A stretch of 64,000 bases of DNA from Pleionea sediminis (GCF_007570825.1 NZ_SUNB01000002.1:620001-684000); one strand, 5' to 3'. Counted from the stretch's first letter, positions 26,269-38,445 are shown. Numbers and translations: made by a program. The notes: a model not told the origin generated them from the sequence alone.

Positions 26269-26502
26269 ATGAAACTGGTTAAAAAAGCATTAGTTACTGC
26301 CACTGGACTTTTATTATTACTCATAGGCGTCGTTTTTATTATTTTACCTGGACCAGCAGTTCTTATCATTCCATTAGCACTCGGAGTACTCGCCATTGAA
26401 TACCCAATCGCCAAAAAGTGGTTACGTGTATTTCAAAAGAAAATGAAGCAATCAGCAGAGTGGGCCGATCGACGCTGGCGAGCATTTAAAATGAAAAGCT
26501 AG
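26269..26502 (+). CDS. Small PGPGW-type membrane protein
   Basis: 77 residues from ATG 26269, which follows AAAGGA; the frame is open to 26212 but the added residues give no recognisable sequence. Two hydrophobic segments around the loop ILPGPAVLIIPLALGVLAIEYP match the PGPGW transmembrane family (Pfam PF09656 as I remember it), here with LPGPA in place of PGPGW. The C-terminus is basic (KWLRVFQKKMKQ, ADRRWRAFK). Function unknown. A GC-rich hairpin follows immediately. Confidence 0.75.
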   Translation: MKLVKKALVTATGLLLLLIGVVFIILPGPAVLIIPLALGVLAIEYPIAKKWLRVFQKKMKQSAEWADRRWRAFKMKS

Positions 26503-26507
26503 ATTAA

Positions 26508-26527
26508 GAAGCGGCTGTCGCCGCTTC
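26508..26527. terminator. Hairpin between convergent genes
   Basis: GAAGCGGC at 26508-26515 pairs with GCCGCTTC at 26520-26527 around a 4-base loop. It follows the PGPGW-type gene by 5 bases and lies 30 bases past the end of icmF on the other strand. The U tracts are short, so activity is probable only. Confidence 0.5.
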
Positions 26528-26558
26528 ATTGATCATTACAAAGTGCATCTATCAATCA

Positions 26559-29500
26559 CTACATATTACGGCGATATTGACCACCAACATCGTATAAAGC
26601 GCCCGATATTTGGCCAAGAGTGCAATATTTTGTGGCTTCCATAATTTGATTGAAAACATTTTCATTATTTAAAGCCGCCTGTTGAACTTCATTCAACACG
26701 GTATTTCCTTCTTGTTCAAACCGCGAATGCTGATTTTTTACCGTATTAATTTGATACTCTCGCTCTTCCTGTGTCGAACGAATTACCTCTTGCGGTATCG
26801 TTGTTGGCGAACCTTTTGATGACAAGAAAGTATTAACCCCAATAATCGGTAACTCACCGGTATGTTTTAATGTTTCGTAATACAAAGATTCTTCTTGAAT
26901 TTTTGAGCGTTGATACATAGTTTCCATTGCACCTAATACGCCACCACGTTCTGAAATTCGTTCAAACTCTATAAGCACGGCTTCTTCAACCAGATCGGTT
27001 AACTCTTCAATGATGAAAGCACCTTGTAATGGATTTTGATTTTTCGCTAATCCTAACTCTCGATTAATGATTAATTGAATTGCCATCGCCCGACGAACAG
27101 AATCTTCCGTAGGCGTAGTAATCGCTTCATCATAAGCATTGGTATGAAGAGAATTACAATTATCATAAATTGCATAAAGAGCCTGTAAAGTCGTACGAAT
27201 GTCATTAAAATCGATTTCTTGCGCGTGCAAAGACCGTCCCGATGTTTGAATGTGATATTTCAACATTTGTGAGCGTGAACTAGCTTTATAAAGATTCTTT
27301 AAAGCTTTAGACCAGATTCGTCGCGCAACACGCCCCATTACTGCGTATTCGGGATCCATTCCATTTGAGAAAAAGAATGAAAAATTTGGTGCAAACTTAT
27401 CAATGTCCATACCACGCGATAAATAATATTCAATAAAGGTAAATCCATTAGCCAAAGTAAAAGCCAATTGTGAAATCGGATTAGCACCAGCTTCAGCAAT
27501 ATGATAACCAGAAATAGACACCGAATAAAAATTACGAACACCGTGGTCAATAAAATATTCTTGCACGTCACCCATCAAACGAAGTGCAAACTCCGTTGAA
27601 AAAATACAAGTATTTTGGGCTTGATCTTCTTTTAAGATATCTGCCTGAACAGTACCACGAACAGCGGTCAGAGTTTTCGCTTTGATATCAGCATAAACAT
27701 CTTGTGGTAAAACTTGATCTCCGGTTACTCCTAACAGCATCAATCCTAAACCATCATTACCCTCTGGTAATTCACCATTATAAGTTGGGACAGGTTGCCC
27801 CTTCTCTTGATAAATGGCTTCAATTTTTTGCTTAACTTCCGCTTCTAATCCATTTTCTTTGATATAAATTTCACATTGCTGATCGATAGCGGCATTCATA
27901 AAAAAGCCAACAAGAATTGGAGCAGGGCCATTAATCGTCATGGAAACAGAAGTTTTAGGGTCTGCAAGATTAAAACCGGAATACAATTTTTTTGCATCAT
28001 CTAAACAGCAGATCGAAACACCTGAGTTACCAATCTTGCCGTAGATATCAGGACGAAAATCAGGATCTTCTCCGTATAAAGTGACCGAATCAAAAGCCGT
28101 TGAAAGACGCTTTGCAGGCATTCCTAATGAAACATAATGGAAACGTCGATTCGTTCTTTCAGGACCGCCTTCACCAGCAAACATTCGAGTTGGATCTTCA
28201 CCTTCCCGTTTGAATGGAAATACACCAGCGGTATACGGAAATTCTCCTGGAAAGTTTTCTTGCAGACTCCACTTTAAAATGTCACCCCAACTTCGATATT
28301 TTGGTACTGAAATTTTGGGAATTTTATTATGTGATAGCGACAAAGATTTGGTTTCAACTTTAATATCTTTACCACGTACTTGATAAATAAACTCATCACT
28401 TTCGTATTTCGATTTTTTATCATCCCACTCGTCTAGTAGCTTTTTATTTTGCCCATCCAACTTAAGACCAACATCTTCGTAAGCTTTTTCCAGCTGCTTA
28501 ACGACATCTTCGCCGGTACTGTCTGACATTTCATTGATGGTGATCATCGACTGATTTAAACCGTACAACTTGTCTGCTATTTGGGCTTGTTCTTCAACCC
28601 ATTCATCATACTTTCGGTTATTTTCAGCAATCTCTGCTAAATAACGAACACGCCGAGGTGGAATGATATAAATTTTCTCAGACTGTTCCTCAGTATGACC
28701 AAAATCAGACTGTAACTCCGCACCCGTTCGATCTGCTAACTGATTCATAATGGCCCGATAAAGAGCATTTGTTCCAGGATCATTAAACTGACTGGCAATC
28801 GTGCCATAAACTGGCATCTCTTCGGCATCTTTCTCAAACAATTGATTGTTACGCTGATACTGCTTTTTTACATCTCGAATAGCATCTAATGCACCGCGCT
28901 TATCAAATTTATTAATCGCAACAATATCAGCGAAATCGAGCATATCAATTTTTTCTAATTGAGTAGCAGCACCGAACTCTGGTGTCATAACGTACATTGA
29001 CATATCAGAATGTTCGACAATTTCAGTATCCGACTGTCCAATTCCTGATGTTTCTAATACGACTAGATCAAACCCTGCTGCTTTTACAATATTAACCGCG
29101 TCTTGAACATGCGGCGAGAGCGCTAGGTTTGACTGACGCGTGGCAAGCGAACGCATATAAACACGATTAGAATTTATCGCATTCATACGAATTCGATCAC
29201 CCAATAAAGCCCCACCGGTTTTTCTTTTGGATGGATCAACAGAAATAATCGCTATCGACTTATCATCGAAGTCTAATAAAAAGCGACGCACTAACTCATC
29301 AACTAATGACGATTTTCCGGCTCCACCGGTACCAGTGATTCCAAGCACAGGTGTCGTCGAAGCCTCAGCTTTCGCTTTTATGGATTCAAATAATTCAATG
29401 TTTTCTTCACGATGATTCTCTGCGGCAGAAATAAGTCTGGCTATGGCGTAACTGTCTGTCGGAACTAACCGGTTCATTTCATCTGTTAAGTTCTCTCCCG

Positions 29501-29942
29501 TACTAAAGTCAGACTTTAATACCAAATCATTAATCATTCCTTGTAAGCCTAACTCTCGACCATCATCCGGAGAATAAACTTTAGTGATGCCATGCTCATG
29601 CAATTCCTTTGCCTCATCAGGTAGAATTACACCTCCGCCACCAGCAAAGACTTTAATATGACCACAGCCACGCTCATTCAATAAGTCGTGCATATATTTC
29701 AAGTACTCGACGTGTCCACCTTGATAGGACGTCATAGCAATCGCCTGAACATCTTCTTGAATCGCACAGTCGACCACTTCTTGTACAGAACGATTATGAC
29801 CCAAGTGGATAACTTCGCATCCTGTCGATTGAATAATACGACGCATGATATTAATTGCCGCATCGTGCCCATCAAACAAGGAAGCGGCTGTTACTACTCG
29901 AACTTTATTTTTAGATTGATAAGGAACTGCTTTATCGGCCAT
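26559..29942 (-). CDS. icmF: Fused isobutyryl-CoA mutase IcmF (B12-dependent)
   Basis: About 1127 residues; ATG 29942 chosen because AGGTGA precedes it (the longer frame starts at a GTG at 29951). Order of domains: cobalamin-binding domain (about 10-145, with [16 protein letters not shown], the DxH base-off ligand), MeaB-like G-protein chaperone domain (P-loop GTGGAGKSS near 201-209, NKFDKRG), a linker, and the acyl-CoA mutase TIM barrel (about 560-1127, [25 protein letters not shown]). This is the IcmF arrangement, which interconverts isobutyryl-CoA and butyryl-CoA and can act on branched acyl-CoAs. [10 protein letters not shown] has Phe where methylmalonyl-CoA mutase has Tyr. Monocistronic. 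Confidence 0.95.
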   Translation of the reverse strand: MADKAVPYQSKNKVRVVTAASLFDGHDAAINIMRRIIQSTGCEVIHLGHNRSVQEVVDCAIQEDVQAIAMTSYQGGHVEYLKYMHDLLNERGCGHIKVFAGGGGVILPDEAKELHEHGITKVYSPDDGRELGLQGMINDLVLKSDFSTGENLTDEMNRLVPTDSYAIARLISAAENHREENIELFESIKAKAEASTTPVLGITGTGGAGKSSLVDELVRRFLLDFDDKSIAIISVDPSKRKTGGALLGDRIRMNAINSNRVYMRSLATRQSNLALSPHVQDAVNIVKAAGFDLVVLETSGIGQSDTEIVEHSDMSMYVMTPEFGAATQLEKIDMLDFADIVAINKFDKRGALDAIRDVKKQYQRNNQLFEKDAEEMPVYGTIASQFNDPGTNALYRAIMNQLADRTGAELQSDFGHTEEQSEKIYIIPPRRVRYLAEIAENNRKYDEWVEEQAQIADKLYGLNQSMITINEMSDSTGEDVVKQLEKAYEDVGLKLDGQNKKLLDEWDDKKSKYESDEFIYQVRGKDIKVETKSLSLSHNKIPKISVPKYRSWGDILKWSLQENFPGEFPYTAGVFPFKREGEDPTRMFAGEGGPERTNRRFHYVSLGMPAKRLSTAFDSVTLYGEDPDFRPDIYGKIGNSGVSICCLDDAKKLYSGFNLADPKTSVSMTINGPAPILVGFFMNAAIDQQCEIYIKENGLEAEVKQKIEAIYQEKGQPVPTYNGELPEGNDGLGLMLLGVTGDQVLPQDVYADIKAKTLTAVRGTVQADILKEDQAQNTCIFSTEFALRLMGDVQEYFIDHGVRNFYSVSISGYHIAEAGANPISQLAFTLANGFTFIEYYLSRGMDIDKFAPNFSFFFSNGMDPEYAVMGRVARRIWSKALKNLYKASSRSQMLKYHIQTSGRSLHAQEIDFNDIRTTLQALYAIYDNCNSLHTNAYDEAITTPTEDSVRRAMAIQLIINRELGLAKNQNPLQGAFIIEELTDLVEEAVLIEFERISERGGVLGAMETMYQRSKIQEESLYYETLKHTGELPIIGVNTFLSSKGSPTTIPQEVIRSTQEEREYQINTVKNQHSRFEQEGNTVLNEVQQAALNNENVFNQIMEATKYCTLGQISGALYDVGGQYRRNM

Positions 29943-30110
29943 AACCGTCACCTATTTTCTGCCATTTTCGACTGAATAACCCATCACTCTATTGAATCAA
30001 ATACAGGTTAAATAACAGACAGATTGCTAATTGATAAATAAGGGAGCAAATTTTACCACTGAATGGAAGTTTATGAAAAATTACATCAAATTAGTCGGAA
30101 AAATCAGGTA

Positions 30111-30151
30111 TTTCTCTAATGAGGTCCGATGAGTTAAACTCATTAGAGAAA
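30111..30151 (-). terminator. Hairpin downstream of the response regulator gene
   Basis: TTTCTCTAATGAG at 30111-30123 and CTCATTAGAGAAA at 30139-30151 form a perfect 13-bp stem with a 15-base loop. On the minus strand it comes 46 bases after the response regulator stop and is followed by UACCUGAUUUUUC, a weak U tract. Confidence 0.55.
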
Positions 30152-30197
30152 AGAATGGCACCAGGAAACGATGAGATAGAAACTGGCCTAGTATTAC

Positions 30198-31406
30198 TTA
30201 AAACAATTCGACATCCGATCCTTCACTCACATCGGCTCGATTAACCACGTCCTTCTTCTCGGCCATAATTTTCTCAACAATCTTATTCTGCTTTTCGACC
30301 GTTTGCTGCAAATTGGCCAATATTTCTTGAAAAGAAGAAAAGATCTTTTCTCCGGCATCAAGCAACGCTAAAGACTCTTCCACTGAATCATCAACATACT
30401 GAATAACGCGCACTTCCTGATCTTCTTCTAACCCCAATCTTTGAATAAAAACTTGCAGCTCATCCACCATTTTATGAAGTCGATCAGTCGCCGATTTTTG
30501 GTTGGAGCCCAAAGACTGAGTGAGCGTTGTCATGGTTGATTGAATCACATCAAAGGCGCCTATCAAATCTTGAGCTTGAGCCAAAATATTTTCTTGAGCT
30601 CCAATTTCCGAAAGCCGAGAATTTAAGCAGCCGACAATTGCAGGTAATAAATCTTTAACGCGTCCATATTCATCCGGATTATCAATGGGCATATTTTTAA
30701 TTAACAGTGAAACCAACGCATAATTCACTTGTGTTCTATGCTGATAATCGTAAAAGCGGCCTTTTGAACGCAGAATTTCTAATAGCTCCTGTTCGATGGG
30801 TTTAATTTGCCCCTCAGGAGAGAAAAACTGAGCTTCATTTTCAATTTCAGTTGAAATCACGGCATTCAAACCCATGCTTTGCAATAACTCAAATGTAACA
30901 GTAATCAATTGCTCTACCGATGAAATAGAAAAGGAGCGCTCGACGAATTGCATTACCCGACCTAACTGACTACTCGTTGACATTGCAGTTAGAGCTGTCT
31001 GATGGGCTGACTTCAATTCCTTCGCCATGTTAAGCATATTTTTCTTTCGCTCTTTAAGAACGTTTACTTTTGAAACAAGCTCATTTGGATTTAGTGGCTT
31101 TCCGATAAAATCATCAGCTCCACTATCAAACGCTTTAATTCGTGTTGCAAGATCGGTATGACCAGAAACAAAAATAATCGAAGTTTCGTGGTGTATCTCT
31201 TTATCCGTTAATTGCTTACAAACTTCAAAGCCATCAATATCAGGTAATCCAACATCGAGTAAAATAACATCCGGATGGTTACTCTCAAGGTACTTAATGA
31301 CCTCTTTGCCGGTTCCCAAGCTTTCCACATCAAAATTATCCGATAGCATACGCTCATGGGCCATTCGAACCATAGGATCATCATCTACAACCAAAATATC
31401 ACACAT
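30198..31406 (-). CDS. Orphan response regulator with novel C-terminal region
   Basis: 402 residues. The N-terminal receiver domain (1-120) is complete: acidic pocket VVDDDPM, phospho-acceptor in VILLDVGLPD, switch FVSGH and GKPLNP. A coiled-coil linker (about 120-150) leads into a middle domain (about 150-270) of sensor-like character and a long helical C-terminus (about 275-402) rich in Glu/Gln/Lys. I see no DNA-binding, GGDEF, EAL, HD or phosphatase output motif, so output is probably protein-protein contact. No histidine kinase gene is adjacent. It lies between icmF and tadA with no link visible to either. Confidence 0.85.
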   Translation of the reverse strand: MCDILVVDDDPMVRMAHERMLSDNFDVESLGTGKEVIKYLESNHPDVILLDVGLPDIDGFEVCKQLTDKEIHHETSIIFVSGHTDLATRIKAFDSGADDFIGKPLNPNELVSKVNVLKERKKNMLNMAKELKSAHQTALTAMSTSSQLGRVMQFVERSFSISSVEQLITVTFELLQSMGLNAVISTEIENEAQFFSPEGQIKPIEQELLEILRSKGRFYDYQHRTQVNYALVSLLIKNMPIDNPDEYGRVKDLLPAIVGCLNSRLSEIGAQENILAQAQDLIGAFDVIQSTMTTLTQSLGSNQKSATDRLHKMVDELQVFIQRLGLEEDQEVRVIQYVDDSVEESLALLDAGEKIFSSFQEILANLQQTVEKQNKIVEKIMAEKKDVVNRADVSEGSDVELF

Positions 31407-31591
31407 ACAAACATCCCTTGCTGTCGCATTACTTACTTAAGTTTAGTGCATCCAATTCAGTAAACAACTATCGGTAAGATGTATATTTAATGATATGTTT
31501 TTAATATATGACTTAGATCAAATTTATGAATGAAAGACTGTATCTCATGCTGAAATCAACACAATTAAAGAAAGGGCTACAGGAAAGACTT

Positions 31592-32098
<507 letters not shown>

Positions 32099-32136
32099 TC
32101 AGAGCTTGTCTTTATTACCATACAAAAAGAAAGGAT

Positions 32137-32178
32137 ATATAATGCATAGCCCTGGTTTTACCAAGCTACGCATTATAT
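32137..32178 (-). terminator. Imperfect stem-loop after guaA
   Basis: ATATAATGC at 32137-32145 pairs with GCATTATAT at 32170-32178, continued inward by TAGC/GCTA after one mismatch. It lies 46-88 bases past the guaA stop and before tadA; on the minus strand the sequence after it (CCTTTC) has only a modest U content. Terminator or RNA-stability element. Confidence 0.4.
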
Positions 32179-32224
32179 TTAGAAACGTATTCTACAAATA
32201 CCAACAATATGAGGCAAAAACTGA

Positions 32225-33802
32225 TTATTCCCACTCTATCGTTGCAGGTGGTTTAGATGATATATCGTAAGTCACCCGAGAAATACCATCAATCTCATTA
32301 ATAATTCGATTGGATACATGCTCTAGAAAATCATAAGGCAAGTGAGCCCAACGAGCAGTCATAAAATCGATGGTTTCTACGGCTCGTAAAGATACGACGT
32401 AATCATACTTTCTTGCATCTCCCATAACACCCACGGATTTAACTGGAAGAAAAACCGTAAATGCTTGAGAAGTTTTATGGTAAAGATTGTGCTTATGAAG
32501 TTCGTCAACGTAAATTGCATCGGCTCGTCGCAATAAGTCAGCGTATTCTTTTTTCACTTCGCCCAAGATTCGAACGCCAAGACCGGGACCAGGAAATGGA
32601 TGACGATAAAGCATATCGTAGGGTAAACCGAGTTCAAGCCCTATCTTTCTTACTTCATCTTTAAACAATTCTCGCAGCGGCTCTACAAGCTTCAAGTTCA
32701 TATCTTCCGGTAATCCACCAACGTTATGATGCGACTTTATTACGTGAGCCTTACCGGTTTTGGCTCCCGCTGACTCAATGACATCGGGATAAATTGTTCC
32801 TTGAGCTAACCATTTTGCTGACTTCAACTTACTGGCTTCTTCATCAAAAACATCAATGAAAACGCCACCAATAATTTTTCGTTTAGCCTCTGGCTCATCA
32901 ACACCTTTTAACGCGTTAAGGAAACGATCTTCAGCATCAACTTTAATTACATTTAATCCCATATGATTGGCAAACATCGCCATGACCTGATCAGCTTCGT
33001 TAAGTCGTAACAAACCGTTATCAACAAAAACACAAGTTAACTTATCACCTATCGCTTTGTTTAAAAGTGCCGCGGTTACTGACGAATCAACTCCGCCGGA
33101 TAAACCTAAAATAACTTCATCATCGCCGACTTGTTGTTTAATTTGTTCAACAGCATCTTCGATAATATTTCCAGAGGTCCATAAGGCTTCGCATTGACAA
33201 ATTTTCAAAACAAAACGCTCGAGTATTCGACCACCTTGGCGAGTGTGAGTTACTTCAGGATGAAATTGCACACCGTAAAAATGCTTATCTTCATTCGCCA
33301 TTGCTGCAAAAGGCGCATTAGTACTTGAACCAATTTGTTGAAATCCACTAGGTAAAGCTGTCACTTTGTCACCATGGCTCATCCAAACATCGAGCAGCCC
33401 CTCACCTGTTTCATCGGCGTGATCTTCAATACCACTAAATAATTCTGAAACACCTTCATGGCGTACCTGAGCGTAACCAAATTCACGTTCAGTCGAAGTA
33501 GATACTTCCCCGCCCAATTGAGCAGCCATAGTTTGCATACCGTAACAAATACCTAATACAGGAACACCCAATTCAAAAATCACATCGGATGCACGGGGTG
33601 TCGTTGCTTCGGTCACACTTTCTGGACCACCAGAGAGAATAATGCCTTGTGGATTAAATTCTCGAATGGCTTCTTCACTTAAATCGAAAGGATATAGCTC
33701 ACAATAGACACCTATTTCCCGAATGCGTCGAGCAATCAGTTGTGTGTACTGAGAACCAAAATCTAATATTAGAATACGACTAGAATGAATGTCTTTAGAC
33801 AT
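32225..33802 (-). CDS. guaA: GMP synthase, glutamine-hydrolysing
   Basis: 525 residues, the usual length. The glutamine amidotransferase domain (about 1-205) has the nucleophile motif GICYGMQ and FHPEVTHT; the ATP pyrophosphatase domain has the PP-loop LSGGVDSS near residue 235; the dimerisation domain ends KPPATIEWE, the standard C-terminus. It amidates XMP to GMP, using the XMP made by guaB upstream on the same strand. A strong terminator hairpin at 33867-33895 separates the two genes. Confidence 0.97.
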   Translation of the reverse strand: MSKDIHSSRILILDFGSQYTQLIARRIREIGVYCELYPFDLSEEAIREFNPQGIILSGGPESVTEATTPRASDVIFELGVPVLGICYGMQTMAAQLGGEVSTSTEREFGYAQVRHEGVSELFSGIEDHADETGEGLLDVWMSHGDKVTALPSGFQQIGSSTNAPFAAMANEDKHFYGVQFHPEVTHTRQGGRILERFVLKICQCEALWTSGNIIEDAVEQIKQQVGDDEVILGLSGGVDSSVTAALLNKAIGDKLTCVFVDNGLLRLNEADQVMAMFANHMGLNVIKVDAEDRFLNALKGVDEPEAKRKIIGGVFIDVFDEEASKLKSAKWLAQGTIYPDVIESAGAKTGKAHVIKSHHNVGGLPEDMNLKLVEPLRELFKDEVRKIGLELGLPYDMLYRHPFPGPGLGVRILGEVKKEYADLLRRADAIYVDELHKHNLYHKTSQAFTVFLPVKSVGVMGDARKYDYVVSLRAVETIDFMTARWAHLPYDFLEHVSNRIINEIDGISRVTYDISSKPPATIEWE

Positions 33803-33866
33803 AACAATTACCTTTTGTTCGCACGCGTTGCGGCATTCACTTCTGAATATAGTTAGGACGAATAAA

Positions 33867-33895
33867 GAAAAGCCGAGGTGAACCCTCGGCTTTTC
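33867..33895. terminator. Terminator hairpin between guaB and guaA
   Basis: GAAAAGCCGAGG at 33867-33878 and CCTCGGCTTTTC at 33884-33895 form a perfect 12-bp stem with a 5-base loop. On the minus strand, 16 bases after the guaB stop, the stem ends in UUUUC followed by UUUAUUCG. It should limit read-through from guaB into guaA. Confidence 0.75.
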
Positions 33896-33910
33896 GATTA
33901 TTTAACTATT

Positions 33911-35377
33911 TTATTTACCCACCTGATAATTTGGTGCTTCTTTCGTAATTTGCACATCGTGTACGTGGGACTCGTTCATTCCCGCCGCTGTCACTTTGAC
34001 AAACTCCGCTTTTGTTCGCATTTGCTCCATTGTTTCGCAACCGGTCAGTCCCATTGAACTTCTTAAGCCACCCATCATTTGATGAATGATAGAAACAAGA
34101 GAGCCTTTATAAGGCACTCGTCCTTCAATACCTTCTGGCACTAATTTATCTGCAGCATTCGAACTTTGGAAATATCGATCGCTCGAACCTTGCTTTTGCG
34201 ACATGGCGCCCAAAGAGCCCATTCCACGATACGATTTATAAGAGCGGCCTTGATACAACTCAACTTCACCCGGTGCTTCTTCAGTACCTGCCAACATACT
34301 CCCAACCATAACAACATAAGCTCCAGCAGCAAATGCCTTACACATATCGCCAGAGTATCGTATTCCGCCATCTGCAATAAGTGGGATCGATTTGTCTTTC
34401 AACGCATCAGCTACACTGGCAACAGCAGAAATTTGTGGAACACCAACACCGGTAACAATTCGCGTCGTACAAATAGAGCCAGGGCCAATACCGACTTTAA
34501 CGCCATCCGCTCCAGCTTCCGCCAATGCTAAAGCGCCTGCAGCCGTTGCAATATTTCCACCGATAACTTGCACATCAGGGTAAGTTTTCTTAACCCACTT
34601 AACGCGATCTAAAACGCCTTGAGAGTGTCCGTGAGAAGTATCTACCAAAACAACGTCAACACCAGCCGCGACAATGGCAGCCACTCGATCTTCAGTGTCA
34701 GCCCCAGTACCAACGGCGGCACCAACTCGTAAGTGACCGTACTCGTCTTTACAGGCTTTGGGCTTATCTTCTGCTTTTTGTATATCTTTGACGGTAATCA
34801 GACCTTTCAAATGAAATTGCTCATCAACCATCAGCACTTTTTCAATTCTGTGTTTGTGCATTAAAGCCAGCGCTTCTTCTGTCTCAGCACCTTCTTTCAC
34901 CGTGACTAAACGTTCTTTAGGAGTCATCACACTTGAAACAGGCCGGTCAAGATGAGTTTCAAAGCGAACATCACGACTGGTTACGATACCAACAAGCTCG
35001 TCGCCTTCAACAACGGGGACACCAGAAATACCATTCTCAGCGGTAATCTGCTTCAGCTCTGCAATAGTTGCTTTGGGGGTTACTGTAATAGGATCGTTCA
35101 CCACACCGCTTTCAAACTTTTTGACTTTCCGAACTTCGTTAGCTTGCTGTTCAATACTCATATTTTTATGTATGAACCCCAAGCCTCCCTCTTGAGCGAG
35201 TGCAATGGCTAGTCGCGACTCGGTAACCGTATCCATTGCGGCGGATACCAAAGGGATATTGAGTGAAATTCCTCGAGTTAACTGAGTTTTCAGTTCAGCT
35301 TGGTGGGGCAATACGTTAGAATGCGCTGGAACCAATAAAACATCATCGAAAGTTAGAGCTTCCTGAATAATTCGCAT
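33911..35377 (-). CDS. guaB: IMP dehydrogenase
   Basis: 488 residues, full length, catalysing IMP to XMP with NAD, the committed step of GMP synthesis. Opening [15 protein letters not shown]; two CBS repeats in the insertion (about 95-205, [13 protein letters not shown] and [12 protein letters not shown]); active-site loop [20 protein letters not shown] with the catalytic Cys; GGIRYSGD and the flap [12 protein letters not shown]. Standard neighbour order with guaA downstream and xseA divergent upstream; the 271-base gap 35378-35648 must contain both promoters. Confidence 0.97.
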   Translation of the reverse strand: MRIIQEALTFDDVLLVPAHSNVLPHQAELKTQLTRGISLNIPLVSAAMDTVTESRLAIALAQEGGLGFIHKNMSIEQQANEVRKVKKFESGVVNDPITVTPKATIAELKQITAENGISGVPVVEGDELVGIVTSRDVRFETHLDRPVSSVMTPKERLVTVKEGAETEEALALMHKHRIEKVLMVDEQFHLKGLITVKDIQKAEDKPKACKDEYGHLRVGAAVGTGADTEDRVAAIVAAGVDVVLVDTSHGHSQGVLDRVKWVKKTYPDVQVIGGNIATAAGALALAEAGADGVKVGIGPGSICTTRIVTGVGVPQISAVASVADALKDKSIPLIADGGIRYSGDMCKAFAAGAYVVMVGSMLAGTEEAPGEVELYQGRSYKSYRGMGSLGAMSQKQGSSDRYFQSSNAADKLVPEGIEGRVPYKGSLVSIIHQMMGGLRSSMGLTGCETMEQMRTKAEFVKVTAAGMNESHVHDVQITKEAPNYQVGK

Positions 35378-35648
35378 AATTGAGAATCACCTTAGATTAA
35401 AACGGTTGGAAAACCAAAGCGGGATTATAGCATTCATCCTGAATCAAGAACAATGCCCAACCGACCGGGATAGATAGTAAAGTTATGCTTTTCTCTCTTA
35501 TTTTGGAAGATTTAATATAAATGCACAAAAGGTACAGTTTAGCTTTTCAAGCATGGGTTAATAACGACAAAAAATTGAACTACTTATTTTCGAATTAGTC
35601 ATTGAAAATCAAATTGTTAATTAAAATAAGAGGATATTTACGCACACT

Positions 35649-37001
35649 ATGCTTAAGCCTGTACTTCAACCCAAAAAACCAAGTGAGAAAAAATACCTTT
35701 CGGTCTCAGAACTCAATCGAAAGGTTAAGGGATTGCTTGAAAACCAGGCTGGACAGGTATTAATTGAAGGTGAAATCAGCAATTTTGTCGCTGCGGCATC
35801 AGGACACTGGTATTTCACGTTAAAAGACGCCTCTGCACAGGTGAAATGCACCATGTGGAAAGGCCGAAATCAGCATTTGAAATTTCGACCAGAAGGTGGA
35901 ATGCAGATTTACTTACGAGCCAAAGTGACCCTGTACGAAGCACGCGGTGATTATCAACTCGCGGTCGACTATATGGAACCAGCGGGACTGGGTAATCTTC
36001 AAATGCAATTCGAGCAATTAAAAGAAAAGCTCAATGCAGCAGGCTTGTTCGATCCGAGGGTCAAAAAAGCGATACCACAAACACCACAACGTGTCGGCGT
36101 AGTCACATCGCCGACAGGTGCCGCCATTCGCGATATTATTAGCGTTATGCACCGCCGTTTTCCAATGACGGAAATTATTGTATATCCCTGTCAGGTACAA
36201 GGGAAAAAAGCCCACCATTCGATTATTAATGCGATTGAATCAGCTAATCAAAGAAAAGAAGTCGATGTTCTCTTAATAACTAGAGGCGGAGGCTCACTCG
36301 AAGATCTCTGGTGTTTTAATGAAGAAGCTTTGGCTCATACAATCCATCAATCTGTTTTGCCGACAATTTCGGCTGTCGGTCATGAAATAGATTTTACCAT
36401 AGCCGATTTCGTCGCAGATGTTCGAACGCCAACACCTTCTGCCGCAGCCGAGTTGGTTACACGAGATCAAAATCAAGTCGCGCAAAATATTGATGATTTG
36501 GGGTTTCGCTTAATTCAGTCAATGGATGGATTAACGGCCGAGCTTGAAGCACGACTTTCTTATTTATTACTTCGTCTTGCCGATCCAGAACCATTACTCG
36601 AGTCTCACGCATCTGAGTTGGAAGGATTATATGTGCGCCTCAAACACGCAATGACATCTAACCTTCAGGAGCTAAAAGAAAGTTTACACTCGTCACAGCT
36701 TGCTCTGTTACAATATCATCCAGAAAAGCAATTGTCGCAAGTTGAGTCACAGAACAATGCGCTCAAAAAGCGACTATCATTTGCCGCCCGAACTTATTTT
36801 AAAAATAAACAAAACGCCCTTACTTATGTTGCAGCTCAACTCAATACGGTGAGCCCTCTGGCAACTTTGGATCGCGGCTACTCGATCACCTTACACAATG
36901 AAACACTCATTAACTCTTCATCTCAGGTATCAGTTGGCCAAACCATCGAAACGCGTCTAAAAACAGGTAGAATATTTAGCAAAGTTGTTGAGACAGAATA
37001 A
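35649..37001 (+). CDS. xseA: Exodeoxyribonuclease VII large subunit
   Basis: 450 residues. N-terminal OB fold (about 15-115: YLSVSELNRKVKGLLE, ISNFVAAASGHWYFTLKD), then the catalytic core with VGVVTSPTGAAIRD, ITRGGGSLEDLWCFN and SAVGHEIDFTIADFVAD, and a coiled-coil region, ending with LDRGYSITL. With XseB it degrades single-stranded DNA in both directions. xseB is not in the window. The start is preceded by AGAGGA with a long spacer, so initiation may be weak. A terminator follows at once. Confidence 0.96.
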   Translation: MLKPVLQPKKPSEKKYLSVSELNRKVKGLLENQAGQVLIEGEISNFVAAASGHWYFTLKDASAQVKCTMWKGRNQHLKFRPEGGMQIYLRAKVTLYEARGDYQLAVDYMEPAGLGNLQMQFEQLKEKLNAAGLFDPRVKKAIPQTPQRVGVVTSPTGAAIRDIISVMHRRFPMTEIIVYPCQVQGKKAHHSIINAIESANQRKEVDVLLITRGGGSLEDLWCFNEEALAHTIHQSVLPTISAVGHEIDFTIADFVADVRTPTPSAAAELVTRDQNQVAQNIDDLGFRLIQSMDGLTAELEARLSYLLLRLADPEPLLESHASELEGLYVRLKHAMTSNLQELKESLHSSQLALLQYHPEKQLSQVESQNNALKKRLSFAARTYFKNKQNALTYVAAQLNTVSPLATLDRGYSITLHNETLINSSSQVSVGQTIETRLKTGRIFSKVVETE

Positions 37002-37025
37002 AAAAAGCGCGTAATGCGCTTTTTT
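37001..37025. terminator. Bidirectional terminator between xseA and der
   Basis: AAAAAAGCGC at 37001-37010 and GCGCTTTTTT at 37016-37025 form a 10-bp stem with a 5-base loop and provide U runs on both strands. It overlaps the last base of xseA and ends 9 bases before the der stop. Confidence 0.85.
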
Positions 37026-37033
37026 AAAGTTTA

Positions 37034-38431
37034 TTATTTTTTTCCGAACTTCTTAATCGTTCTGCGCCGCTTCAATCTTTGACGTCGAGTCATTTCTTGC
37101 TTTTTACCCTCATGAGGATTATGCCCTTCTTTGAGCTCTAATTTAATGGGAGTACCAACAATTTTGAGTGCTTTAATAAAGTGTTTAATCAAATATCTTT
37201 GATAAGATTCCGGTAATTTAGTGGTTCGATTACCATGAATGACGATACGCGGTGGATTGTGTCCGCCTGGATGTGCATAACGTAATTTACTGCGAAATCC
37301 TTTAATCGTGGGCGGCGGATGTTTCGCTACAGCAATTTCCAGTTCGCGCGTCAATCTTGAAGCAGACATCTCAACATTAGCACATTGATAAGCTTCATCT
37401 ACTGACTCAAATAAATCACCCACACCAGAACCATGCAGCGCAGAAATAAAATGCATACGAGCAAAATCAGCGAATACCATTCGTCGGTCGACGTCCTTTT
37501 TAACACCCTCCCGCTCTTCAGCACTCATGCCATCCCATTTATTGATTGAAATAACTAGAGAGCGTCCAGCGTCCATCACAAAGTGCAGCAAAGACAAATC
37601 TTGTTCGGTAATTCCCTCACGAGCATCTATAACCATAATGACAACATTGGCGTTTTCTATCGCTTGCAATGTTTTTAAAACAGAAAACTTTTCAACCGTT
37701 TCTTTAACTTTACCTCGGCGACGAACACCCGCCGTATCAATAATGGTATAAGGCTTGTCACGACGCTCCATATCAATGTAAATGGAGTCACGCGTTGTTC
37801 CGGGCATATCAAAAACAACGACTCGCTCTTCTCCTAACATGCGATTTACTAGTGTTGACTTACCAACATTTGGTCGACCAACAATGGCAATCTTAGGATG
37901 TTTCGAACGATCTTTTCCGTCTTCTTCAAGCTCTAACGCTTCGGAAAGAGGAGAAAGAACTTGCTCTGAAAGTGATGTCACACCTCGTCCGTGAGCTGCC
38001 GCAATGGGATTAACGCTTTCAAAACCCAGTGCATAAAAGTCGGCAAGAGCAGCATCTGCATCAATACCGTCTACTTTATTAACGACTAGATGCACCGGCT
38101 TGTTAAAAGCTCGCAACTCGCGGGCAAGACTCTCATCAACAGATGTTAAACCAGCTCGCGCGTCAACTAAAAATAAAACGACGTCCGCTTCCTGTACAGC
38201 GGCTTTAGATTGCTCCGCCATATGTCCGTCAATTCCGACCTCACCACCAGTGATTCCACCGGTATCGATTATGATATAGGGCTTATTTTCGATCCGGGCA
38301 TGTCCGTATTGTCGATCGCGAGTCAACCCTGGCAAATCGGCAACTAACGCATCGCGAGTACGCGTTAATCGATTAAATAAAGTAGATTTACCAACATTTG
38401 GTCGACCCACCAAGGCAACTACAGGAACCAT
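37034..38431 (-). CDS. der: Ribosome biogenesis GTPase Der (EngA)
   Basis: 465 residues with two tandem G domains, the Der hallmark: [15 protein letters not shown] (residues 8-22) with DTGG, and [15 protein letters not shown] (about 188-202) with DTAG, NKVD and NKWD. The C-terminal KH-like domain (about 370-450) is present, followed by the very basic tail [17 protein letters not shown]. It assists 50S subunit assembly. Last gene of the hisS-yfgM-bamB-der run, 14 bases after bamB. Confidence 0.97.
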   Translation of the reverse strand: MVPVVALVGRPNVGKSTLFNRLTRTRDALVADLPGLTRDRQYGHARIENKPYIIIDTGGITGGEVGIDGHMAEQSKAAVQEADVVLFLVDARAGLTSVDESLARELRAFNKPVHLVVNKVDGIDADAALADFYALGFESVNPIAAAHGRGVTSLSEQVLSPLSEALELEEDGKDRSKHPKIAIVGRPNVGKSTLVNRMLGEERVVVFDMPGTTRDSIYIDMERRDKPYTIIDTAGVRRRGKVKETVEKFSVLKTLQAIENANVVIMVIDAREGITEQDLSLLHFVMDAGRSLVISINKWDGMSAEEREGVKKDVDRRMVFADFARMHFISALHGSGVGDLFESVDEAYQCANVEMSASRLTRELEIAVAKHPPPTIKGFRSKLRYAHPGGHNPPRIVIHGNRTTKLPESYQRYLIKHFIKALKIVGTPIKLELKEGHNPHEGKKQEMTRRQRLKRRRTIKKFGKK

Positions 38432-38445
38432 ATCTATTTACTACA

